From the NCBI GenBank assembly GCA_029945945.1, contig JAQSDM010000013.1, positions 229,223 to 293,222 on the forward strand: DNA of 64,000 bases, in the 5' to 3' direction. The position numbers and the translations under genes are program-made. Shown here in pieces: positions 18,211 to 25,643 of the stretch; the stretch's first letter is position 1, and every line of letters begins with the position of its first letter. The stretch is from Algoriphagus sp. Lineage in GTDB: Bacteria > Bacteroidota > Bacteroidia > Cytophagales > Cyclobacteriaceae. The notes beneath the pieces were generated by a model, which did no database searches, was not told the origin of the DNA, and saw only the letters and a list, made by a program, of their open reading frames with translations.

Positions 18211-18368
18211 TATTCGGCCAGAAGTCTCTGTTTGATCAGTTTCCTTTTTTTGTTTTCAAGGTTGTGTATTACTGATTTTCTCTGGGTGAATGTTTGATGT
18301 TTGGTCTGGAGGATATTGAAAATCTGCTTGAGATTGTCGTTAGGGCAAGGTGCATTTTCGGGTGGTGA
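18210..18368 (-). pseudogene. Possible decayed C-terminal coding remnant
   Basis: An open minus-strand frame without a start codon reads ...DNLKQIFNILQTKHQTFTQ... and ends ...LIKQRLLAE before a stop at 18210-18212. The amphipathic helical composition looks protein-like, but it is only about 52 codons with a stop just upstream. It may be the tail of a lost mobilisation or replication gene, or chance. The remaining 18369-18614 holds nothing I can name. Confidence 0.25.
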
Positions 18369-18614
18369 TTATTTTGTCGCCAGTGTTGGTTCCTGGTGTA
18401 GTGATATCTTTTTGAGTAGTGAAGATTGTACGATTTCACTCCAACAGATTTAATGAGGATTTAGTTAATATCTCAACCCATTGACAAACCATTAAGCATT
18501 TATCCCCAGATACAGGTGTACCTTAGTGATGCCATCATTTTTGTTGTAGCTGGGCCCTAAGTCCAAAATAGGTTTTCAGCGATCGAGGGTGGTTAGCCTG
18601 TCGGGGATTAAATT

Positions 18615-19208
18615 TTACGCGTAGCCGAGTGCTTTGAGTCTTAGCATCTTTTGTGACATGGATAAACTTTCATAATCATCACCCAATGGAGGCAGAGCCG
18701 CAGGAGCTTGCGGAATTTGCGGAACCATGACAGGAACTTCCTGAAGATCTTCCTCGCTGGGGATTACAAACTTTTTATCGTAGAGTTCTTTGAGCAGGCG
18801 CATCCGGTCTTCCTCCTGACCTTTGAAAAAATACTCAGGGTTCACCATCATGGAACCTCTGGACACCTGAACCAAAAGCTTATTCTTGATCAGCTGAGAC
18901 AGGGACATTTTCACAGTCGAGTCAGCGTAGATGACTTTACCGTGCGTCACGTAGTTGACAAAATCAATGAAGTCTTTTCTGGAAAGACTGTTACTGGTAA
19001 CCACATTGCTTTCGTCCATTGCCTCACTGAGATAATCCAACAAGGTTCTGGCGCAGGCAGGAAGCTCGGCCAGCAGGTATAAATTATTTTGGTACCGCTT
19101 GGTGTAATTTGTAACCACCATCTTACTTTTGACCACAGGCATTGTGATATCTCCCTCCGTTCTCCAATCTGCCACGAAATCAAGCCTTCTCTTGCTTCTT
19201 TTCTCCAT
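18615..19208 (-). CDS. RepL-like replication initiator (winged helix)
   Basis: 197 residues. The central part (about 40-130), ELPACARTLLDYLSEAMDES, then ...RKDFIDFVNYVTHGKVIYADSTVKMSLSQLIKNKLLVQVSRGSMMVNPEYFFKG, follows the RepL plasmid-initiator pattern: helices, a winged HTH that inspects DNA, and the terminal NP-x-x-F-x-G motif. The C-terminal 60 residues are a proline-rich linker and a short helical tail. It is the only gene on the minus strand of the module. Upstream of its start are tandem repeats and a 10-bp inverted repeat (19260-19337) that suit autoregulation. A MarR-like regulator is the main alternative. Confidence 0.7.
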   Translation of the reverse strand: MEKRSKRRLDFVADWRTEGDITMPVVKSKMVVTNYTKRYQNNLYLLAELPACARTLLDYLSEAMDESNVVTSNSLSRKDFIDFVNYVTHGKVIYADSTVKMSLSQLIKNKLLVQVSRGSMMVNPEYFFKGQEEDRMRLLKELYDKKFVIPSEEDLQEVPVMVPQIPQAPAALPPLGDDYESLSMSQKMLRLKALGYA

Positions 19209-19259
19209 AATTTATTTCTCGTTTATTTTTTTTATAAAATCACAATAGTATATACATGA

Positions 19260-19337
19260 CGTACTTAAAGGATGTTAATGATATACTTTCTATATGTGGT
19301 ATATCATTAGCGTACTTAAAGTATTCCCCGAATATAC
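19260..19337 (-). promoter_or_regulatory. Operator/iteron cluster upstream of the RepL-like gene
   Basis: Two 27-bp direct repeats starting CGTACTTAAAG and ending ATATAC lie at 19260-19286 and 19311-19337, 51 bp apart. Between them AATGATATAC (19277-19286) and GTATATCATT (19299-19308) form a perfect 10-bp inverted repeat. Position 50-130 bp before the start codon suits repressor binding. Confidence 0.65.
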
Positions 19338-19528
19338 TATCACTTCGTTTTATTTGTCAAGCATTTTCTGGTTATGTTTTTGGTGATTTTATTTTTTGAA
19401 ATTATTCTCATTGAGGATCAGAACCTTAAAAGAATTTTGAAGCACTTACTTGACATTGAACCGAATTGGTTTAGATTATCCCATTTTAGACCAATGTTGC
19501 TCCAAAACACCGAGTTAGTATATTATTG

Positions 19529-19945
19529 GCATACTTGAAGTATATTCAGAGCATACTACAAATTAGTCTATTTAATTGAATCACAGGTAGTTAAGCTGTT
19601 TTTAGCCTCTAAGACAGGAAAGCCTGATACCACTTTCGATTTGCACAGCGAGCGAAGGCGATGCCACTGCCGGTAATACCGTGATACTTTTTAGGGGTGT
19701 GGGGGGAAAAGGAAAGAATCGTAGTATGCTCACAGGATACTTGAAGTATATCCAGAAGATACTTTCTCGGAACCGATTTGGTTCTTTAGAAAACATACCC
19801 CGGTCTTCTTCTGAAGGGGAAATCGGTTCGTACACTGCGATCGGCTATACCTACGCCAAAATATAAACACCCCCCCCCATACTTGCACTTCGCATATATA
19901 GGCCGATCGGGAGACCATGGTAATGTATACCCCCCTATGGTTCGC
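19529..19945. repeat. Repeat- and hairpin-rich non-coding stretch, candidate origin
   Basis: Two 28-bp direct repeats with the dyad ATACTTGAAGTAT (19529-19556 and 19735-19762) extend the repeat family seen at 19260 and 19311. They are followed by inverted repeats AACCGATTT / AAATCGGTT (19771-19828) and CGATCGGCTATA / TATAGGCCGATCG (19838-19909), a run of nine Cs (19870-19878) and the palindrome ACCATGGT (19914-19921). No convincing gene in 19209-20109. Confidence 0.6.
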
Positions 19946-20109
19946 CATGGGAAAAGGATAAAGCTTTTACAAATACCGGAGTCAGTTTTTTTTGTTTTTA
20001 AAAAGCAAAACCGAAAGGAATCTTTTTGAGAAAAAGGAATTCTTCCGGCGTGAGATTCTATCCTTTTCTCTTTTGGCTTGAAATAGTTTACACTCAATTC
20101 CACTTCATC

Positions 20110-20739
20110 ATGTCCACAAACGACAAAAGCCTTGACAAGGCATTTCCTGCCCCTCAGGGCAATTTTACCTATTTAGACAACACAAAGCTGATCAAGAGTT
20201 ATCCGGGGCTAAAACGGTCCTATTTGATCGTAAATAAAGATGGTATAGAACATCATTTATTTGTTTTCGACCACGAAACCGATCAATTGATTCTCACGAA
20301 TGAGGTTAGAGAAATTTTGAAATCAGTTTACCCTGAATATCAGATCCTGATGCAAGAAACATTTAAGGAAAATGACATGGACTTCGAAAAAATATGCTTT
20401 GGCATCGCTTTAGGGATGAGAGTATTTGAAATGTATAAGAAACCTATCATTCATTTCAGGAGTCTTCATACCTATGCATATACTCAAAAGCCTAACTTCA
20501 AAGGTAAAAATCCATTAGGAGATCCAAATGTCCCGAAGGACAAATCCAATTTGGGTTTTATCTACCAGTCATATGACGACAAAAAAGGACGGAAAATGTA
20601 TACCTACGATGGTTATATTTTCCCGGAAGAAGTATTGGAAATTCTCCTTCATGTTTATGAAATAGTTGAACCAGGAATATTGCCAGAGATTTACAAAGGG
20701 AATCTCACAGATGTATGGAGATTAAAATGGAAGCCGTGA
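20110..20739 (+). CDS. Hypothetical protein of the replication module
   Basis: 209 residues from the ATG at 20110 (a TTG at 20026 would add an implausible stretch encoded by the hairpin region). No family recognised. Soluble, with alternating charged and aromatic stretches: LKRSYLIVNKDGIEHHLFVFDHETDQLIL, then FGIALGMRVFEMYKKPIIHFRS and a tail ending VWRLKWKP. The stop codon lies inside the loop of its own terminator. It sits between the repeat array and the accessory genes. Confidence 0.65.
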   Translation: MSTNDKSLDKAFPAPQGNFTYLDNTKLIKSYPGLKRSYLIVNKDGIEHHLFVFDHETDQLILTNEVREILKSVYPEYQILMQETFKENDMDFEKICFGIALGMRVFEMYKKPIIHFRSLHTYAYTQKPNFKGKNPLGDPNVPKDKSNLGFIYQSYDDKKGRKMYTYDGYIFPEEVLEILLHVYEIVEPGILPEIYKGNLTDVWRLKWKP

Positions 20740-20757
20740 ATGGCTTCCATTTTTTTT
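20724..20757 (+). terminator. Terminator overlapping the stop codon
   Basis: AAAATGGAAGCC (20724-20735) / GGCTTCCATTTT (20742-20753), 12 perfect pairs, 6-nt loop holding the TGA stop (20737-20739), then a T-run. Confidence 0.9.
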
Positions 20758-21082
20758 CCTTTCAAAGGTGGATTTCCCGAAGTGTAGTAACTTATTTAAT
20801 CTTTGGTGATTACCTCGTGGTGGGCAACTGATATTACTTGAACCCAACCTACCATTTTTTTTCAAAATGACGGTGTTGAAACTTCTTTTACAACAGCTTC
20901 AGAAAGCAGCACCTCGAGCTTATTTTTTTGCTCGGGTCACTTTTGAAAGAATAAAACAAATTGACTTCCTGGTAATGTGGGCAGGATAAAAAGAAATTTT
21001 AAGATCCAGAGAAGATTTGATTTTGGTACCGTCAAATAATTGTTAATTTAAAATACATGTTTATGTTTATAATATTAACAAA
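20758..21082. other. Non-coding spacer
   Basis: 325 bp between a terminator and a small gene. I see no open frame, tRNA or strong repeat here; only AT-rich sequence before the 21083 start. Confidence 0.6.
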
Positions 21083-21322
21083 ATGAATTGGCCAGAAATT
21101 TCGAATGAATTGCTATCCCTGGAAAAGCGGATTGATCAAAAACTGGATAAGATCGTTTCCAAAAATCCCGATCCATTTCCATTTGACAGGCTGAAAAAAG
21201 GAAAAGAATTACGGGCTGTTTGCCGGGGGATCCGTGCCTTAATCCAATTGGATCAAACTGATGAAGCCAGGCTTTTGCTTGGGCTATTGGAAGAATTGAA
21301 AAGCAAAATCCCCACTTCCTGA
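21083..21322 (+). CDS. Small helical hypothetical protein
   Basis: 79 residues starting at an ATG, strongly helical and charged: EISNELLSLEKRIDQKLDKIVSK then KGKELRAVCRGIRALIQLDQTDEARLLLGLLEELK. The second half has a tetratricopeptide-like rhythm. No family recognised. It stands alone between two non-coding stretches, just before the minus-strand gene at 21446-22429. Could be a small regulator or adaptor. Confidence 0.5.
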   Translation: MNWPEISNELLSLEKRIDQKLDKIVSKNPDPFPFDRLKKGKELRAVCRGIRALIQLDQTDEARLLLGLLEELKSKIPTS

Positions 21323-21445
21323 TTTTGAGAAGAGTGTTTAAATCAAGAACTACTCTTCAACTCATCATCCAAACACTTTTCCAATGGAAATAAAGTCTGT
21401 CATTGCTTGAAACCATATTTCAAGTACTTGCTTTTTCTATTTGAA

Positions 21446-22429
21446 TCACTCAGCAGTTACATTAAACTTCCAGCCTCCAGTGAAATCCAACTCAACTTGC
21501 TCAGACTTCAAATCAAATTTTTGAGTCATTCTTGGAAAATGCCGGAAAATGGGAAGGAAAAAGTCCCAAGCCGCACGATGGAGTTGGGGAAAGCTGAGCT
21601 TCTTGAAAAAAACATATTCCAGAAAATAATCAATAGCATTGAAGGTCAGCTTTACAGGCTTTCCGATCAATTCACTTCCTCTTATCTCAATCATTTGACT
21701 AACCATTAGTAACTCGAAAGCAAGCAGGATATAATGTGGCTCATCCTTGGAAAAGAAAACCAATTCATCTCTTCTGACATATCCTTTCCCAATCATTTTT
21801 TCCATGGCTTCAGGCACAAAACGTTTTCTTAGCTCTTCAAAACTCTCAACCGGGTTTTCCCAAAGGAATTGGAAAATCACTCGGGTTCCCACAAAATCAG
21901 AGCTGACAAAAGAGTTCAGGTAACTGATGACCAATCCTCCTCTTGCATCGGTGGGAGGACATTCGAAAAAGGAATAGTCAAGTTCTTTCCTGCCTCTGAG
22001 AAAGTCCTCAACACAATTAAACTCAATGCATTTTTCATAATCGGAATAGGCTTCTGCAAAAAACTCACTGAAAAAATCAGTAATAACAACTTTCGGGAAA
22101 ATCCGATAGGCCTCTTGGAAACCTAACACTTGGCTGAATGGAGAAGGCCTGCTGTTATCCCAGTTATTCCAAAGAAAAACAGATTCACTTTGCCAGTCCA
22201 TTAATTCCAAAATATCAGTTAGAATTTGTTTGGTTTTATTTCTATTCCCATACCCGATCAACTGGATAAAATGAACCTCTTCTTGGGATTGGTGTCCCAA
22301 CCAAAAAGGCTCCAGCTTATCCATCAATTCATCGATGAATAGTTGCCAGGAAGGATAGATCTTCTTTAAGGCTTTTCGGGCCACGATAAACGAGTGTATA
22401 TGATTTTGATTCATGGATTCAAAAATCAA
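21446..22429 (-). CDS. Hypothetical protein divergent from the WYL regulator
   Basis: 327 residues, no recognised family, no membrane segment. It is rich in aromatic residues and carries blocks such as YPSWQLFIDELMDKLEPFW, PSPFSQVLGFQEAYRIFP and ELDYSFFECPPTDARGGLVISYLNSF. It is transcribed away from the WYL gene across a 106-bp region with a 10-bp inverted repeat, the usual arrangement for a regulator and its target. The start could also be the internal methionine at residue 6. A link to the WYL/nuclease pair is inferred from position only. Confidence 0.65.
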   Translation of the reverse strand: MIFESMNQNHIHSFIVARKALKKIYPSWQLFIDELMDKLEPFWLGHQSQEEVHFIQLIGYGNRNKTKQILTDILELMDWQSESVFLWNNWDNSRPSPFSQVLGFQEAYRIFPKVVITDFFSEFFAEAYSDYEKCIEFNCVEDFLRGRKELDYSFFECPPTDARGGLVISYLNSFVSSDFVGTRVIFQFLWENPVESFEELRKRFVPEAMEKMIGKGYVRRDELVFFSKDEPHYILLAFELLMVSQMIEIRGSELIGKPVKLTFNAIDYFLEYVFFKKLSFPQLHRAAWDFFLPIFRHFPRMTQKFDLKSEQVELDFTGGWKFNVTAE

Positions 22430-22434
22430 AGTAT

Positions 22435-22508
22435 CCTAAGCCAAGACCTGTCCTACCCAAAATAATTTTTTAACTTTCTACACTGCGCCATCTGTTGGCT
22501 TAGGGTAG
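22435..22508. promoter_or_regulatory. Inverted repeat in the divergent promoter of the WYL regulator
   Basis: CCTAAGCCAA (22435-22444) and TTGGCTTAGG (22495-22504) are perfect complements, 50 bp apart; CTACCC / GGGTAG overlaps the right arm. Fits a two-site operator for a dimeric WYL protein controlling both directions. Confidence 0.55.
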
Positions 22509-22535
22509 CATTTACTTTGAATTAGATTTTCAACT

Positions 22536-23444
22536 ATGAGCAAACTCACTTCCCTTTTCCGACAACTTGAGATCATCAAACTCGCCAAGAAAGGGCCCTT
22601 CGAATGGACCCAATTGGAAAAACATTTGGAGAGAAAATCCGATGGAGAAGATTTGGATTTGATTATCTCCAAACGAACCCTCAACAGGGATCTGAAAGAG
22701 ATCGAGCAGCTCTTTGGACTGGTGATCCAGTTTGACTTCAAATCGGCCAAGTATCAGCTGAATCAGGAAGAAAGCTCTGAAAATCATCTGGAGCTTTTAG
22801 AATCCTTTGAAACAATTCAGGCCTTTGGCCGGGCTAATCGATTAAGCGGAAAAGTCTTTTTTGAGAACCGCTTGGCACGGGGGACAGAATACTTAAAGCC
22901 TATCCTGGAAGCTATCGAGAATCAGGAAGCTGTCAAGATCATGTATGAAAAGTATTGGCTTTGGGAACTCGAAATCCGAATCTTAAGACCAATCGCCCTC
23001 AAGGAATATCTGCACCGTTGGTATGTTATGGCTTGGACAGAAAAGGATGAACTTCGGTTTTTCGGTTTGGACAGGATAAAATCATTAGAATCAATTCCAG
23101 GGAAGATCATACTACCTCCTGCTCCGGATCTTGAATCTCGCTTCATGGAAACCATTGGAATCATCAATGATCCTTCAGAACCGGTGGAAACAATAGTCCT
23201 GACCTTCACTGAATTCAAAGGTCGCTATATCCAGTCCATGCCTCTGCATCCCACACAAGAGATATTGGTCAATGACGGAAAAACTCTACAAATCAGCATC
23301 AGGGTAAAGATCAATTACGAGTTAGTTTCTCAAATTCTTAGCCATGGGGATGAAGTCAAAGTGGAAAATCCGGAGAGATTGAAGGAAATAGTAATGAAAA
23401 AGGCGAAAAATATTGTCCATAAAAAATTGGATTCAATACTATGA
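22536..23444 (+). CDS. WYL-domain transcriptional regulator
   Basis: 302 residues. N-terminal winged helix (about 5-75, with RTLNRDLKEIEQLFGL as recognition part), then a WYL domain from about 125 (AVKIMYEKYWLWELEIRILRPIALKEYLHRWYVMAW) and a C-terminal WCX extension (IVLTFTEFKGRYIQSMPLHPTQEI). WYL regulators commonly control phage-defence operons, including BrxR of BREX loci, by sensing nucleic acid or nucleotide ligands. Here it overlaps a nuclease-like gene by 4 bp (ATGA) and is about 10 kb from brxA, so its primary target may be local rather than BREX. Confidence 0.9.
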   Translation: MSKLTSLFRQLEIIKLAKKGPFEWTQLEKHLERKSDGEDLDLIISKRTLNRDLKEIEQLFGLVIQFDFKSAKYQLNQEESSENHLELLESFETIQAFGRANRLSGKVFFENRLARGTEYLKPILEAIENQEAVKIMYEKYWLWELEIRILRPIALKEYLHRWYVMAWTEKDELRFFGLDRIKSLESIPGKIILPPAPDLESRFMETIGIINDPSEPVETIVLTFTEFKGRYIQSMPLHPTQEILVNDGKTLQISIRVKINYELVSQILSHGDEVKVENPERLKEIVMKKAKNIVHKKLDSIL

Positions 23445-23971
23445 ATAACAACCTCATTATCGATCAGGGAAAATTATTAGCTACCATCATAAGTGTGGTT
23501 CAATCAATTGAACTCGAACTTAAGGAACTCAATGGTACTGGAATATTCTTTGTTCCTGAACTCTATTTAGCCTTTCAAATCGGCAAAACATTTTTCACAA
23601 ACCAGAAAAGTATCTTTGGGACAGAAGAATTGAAATGGGTTAGAGAGAAAAACCTGGGCAATGGCGGGCCAAGTGATTTGATTTTTGAAACCCCAAATGA
23701 AACCGTGGTTTTTGAATTCAAGATTAGCAGTACGTGGAATTCTTATGCTGCTGATATTAGAAAGCTCCAAAGATTAGAAACCAGGGATTCTATGGAATTC
23801 CACAAATATTTCGTGGCATTGATAGATACATTCAGAGGAAAAGAAGATCCCCGTTTATCGAATCTTAAGCAAGAATTAGGAGTAGAACCCATCGCCTCAG
23901 TTACAATCCCCGTAAACTATTCGAGATACAAGTCTGAAATGGATTGTTTACTTGCTCTTTTCAAAATTTGA
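23441..23971 (+). CDS. Putative PD-(D/E)XK nuclease-like protein coupled to WYL regulator
   Basis: 176 residues. The core motif is D79-x12-E92-F-K94 in GPSDLIFETPNETVVFEFKIS: an acidic residue closing one strand, then E-x-K on the next, with a preceding helix and E40 as possible fourth ligand. The pattern matches small restriction-type or Cas4-like nucleases, but I cannot name the family. Its ATG overlaps the TGA of the WYL gene, so they are co-translated. Alternative: a catalytically inactive binding protein with the same fold. Confidence 0.68.
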   Translation: MNNNLIIDQGKLLATIISVVQSIELELKELNGTGIFFVPELYLAFQIGKTFFTNQKSIFGTEELKWVREKNLGNGGPSDLIFETPNETVVFEFKISSTWNSYAADIRKLQRLETRDSMEFHKYFVALIDTFRGKEDPRLSNLKQELGVEPIASVTIPVNYSRYKSEMDCLLALFKI

Positions 23972-24401
23972 TTTCAAAGAAACCATCATATCAGTTTAGG
24001 AGATGGAAAATCATCCATCTTCCAATGCAGAGATCTAAACTTGAATAAAGAAGTTAGCAATCAAGAATTTCATCTTCTGCCCTAATTTGGGATTTTTTAA
24101 CCTTTTAGAATCCTGTAAAAGAAAACCTGGCTACTAACCGGCAGCATCGAATTGTTCAAATAAAACCAGTCCACCTTTATTACCCAAGGGATGTCATGTC
24201 AGGGAAAGAAACATATGACCAAAATCTTGGCAGTCTTTTGAGAATGAAAAACCAACTTTTAGATGCTTCTCTTTATCCATCTGAATCTTGTGAAGTCAAG
24301 TTCTCAGAAATTGAAGATTTGCTGAATTGATTGAAACAGTATTTAAAATTGCAGCAATTGATTTTCATTTTATACATCCAACCAATATTTAATGAGATCA
24401 C
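23972..24401. other. Spacer with a possible 44-codon open frame
   Basis: 430 bp between the plus-strand nuclease-like gene and the minus-strand DUF4407 gene. One short plus-strand frame at 24196-24330 begins MSGKETYDQNLGSLLRMKNQ and is acidic and helical; it could be a real small gene or the end of a decayed one. Nothing else recognised. Confidence 0.35.
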
Positions 24402-25643
24402 CTAAGAGATAATTCCCTCAGGATTATTTCTCGCTTTTTCAATTTGACTTTCTTTCCATTTTTCAATTGCAACGGTAGCAATTTCAGCCTGTGCTAACGC
24501 TATTACTTTTAAAAGTTCCTTATTAGAAAGCAATTCAGCTTCTAATTTTTGAGCACTTCTTTCTGAATTAATTTTAACTTCAGTGTTAATTTCCTCATTT
24601 AAATTAGAGGTAAGTAACATTTGCCTAACCTTCACCTGATGTTTCTTGAAATCTATAATATCATCATATGGACCTCTTTCTGTCATTAGTTTAAATAGGA
24701 TTGGAGCTATTTCGATAAAGACAAAAAGAATTGTCACAAGCCATTTCGCCGCCCAAAGGGAAGCGTCTTTAGTTGTCAATGATCCAAGCGCCTCGAGTCT
24801 TGCCAACAAACCATTTCGACTTTCAAATTCCGTTCGAAGAGAAGCGCTTTTTTGTCTTGCTCCATCCCTAAGCTCATTGATCCTGGTTTCCTTTTCTCTA
24901 ATGCTTTGAAGGTCTTGTTCATTCAATTTATTACTATTGGCCTCCATGCTTTTAAATTCATCATTAAGCCTGTTATAGTTTTCTTTAGCTTCTCTGAAGA
25001 CCGGACCTTCACCGGGTGTTCCTGTCCCACAAGTCCCATTCAATTCACACATGTATTTGTCATAGGCCTCGTTCCTTTTCAATCTTAATACCTCCAACTC
25101 TTGACTTCTTCGAGCAATTCCTTCCTCGATGGATTGATTCTCCTTAATAAAAGTACCTGCTAAAGAATCTGCTTGCGCTGAATAGTTAAATTCAGACTCC
25201 TGAGTTGTCAAATAATTTAGTCTCTTGATCTCTGCATTTATTTCACTCTCAAACAGCTTTAGTTCTAAGGGAGTTGCAATCACAAATCCCAAGATAATGG
25301 CCATTACCAACCTCGGAGCTGCCTCGACCATTTCTTGTTTTGATATAGTCTTTTTACCGTCACCTACCCCAAAACTTGAAACGATATAGCGATCCAAATT
25401 AAAAATTAAAGCACCCCAGAAAAGACCGAAAAAAACAGATAGATATGTGTCATCAAAAGCCGTGAAAAATGCATAACCTCCTGCAAATGAGGCCATCAAA
25501 GCAGTAAATACTATTGTGCCACCAATTCCATAAAATTTATTTTTCTCCATTGGAACCTGCTCAAGGACTTCCATGTCGGCCCCTGAGGACCAAATAAATA
25601 AGTTGTAAAATTGCTTCCAGATGAACTTAAAAGGTTTTTCCAT
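24402..25643 (-). CDS. DUF4407 membrane protein
   Basis: 413 residues. Four membrane segments: two near 38-60 and 66-84 (GTIVFTALMASFAGGYAFF, YLSVFFGLFWGALIFNLDRY), one near 110-128 and one near 300-322 (WLVTILFVFIEIAPILFKL). Between the third and fourth lies a coiled coil of about 150 residues with a cysteine pair (CELNGTCGTG), probably outside the cytoplasm. DUF4407 proteins are uncharacterised. It is the last gene of a five-gene operon with kinase, phosphatase, vWA and PLD proteins; its start overlaps the kinase end by 17 bp. A membrane effector or sensor for the kinase is the natural hypothesis. Confidence 0.85.
   Translation of the reverse strand: MEKPFKFIWKQFYNLFIWSSGADMEVLEQVPMEKNKFYGIGGTIVFTALMASFAGGYAFFTAFDDTYLSVFFGLFWGALIFNLDRYIVSSFGVGDGKKTISKQEMVEAAPRLVMAIILGFVIATPLELKLFESEINAEIKRLNYLTTQESEFNYSAQADSLAGTFIKENQSIEEGIARRSQELEVLRLKRNEAYDKYMCELNGTCGTGTPGEGPVFREAKENYNRLNDEFKSMEANSNKLNEQDLQSIREKETRINELRDGARQKSASLRTEFESRNGLLARLEALGSLTTKDASLWAAKWLVTILFVFIEIAPILFKLMTERGPYDDIIDFKKHQVKVRQMLLTSNLNEEINTEVKINSERSAQKLEAELLSNKELLKVIALAQAEIATVAIEKWKESQIEKARNNPEGIIS

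Noticed and set aside
19602..20103. Several short overlapping frames in both directions
   Set aside because: They run through hairpins and a C-run, show no protein-like pattern and conflict with one another; non-coding structure explains them better.
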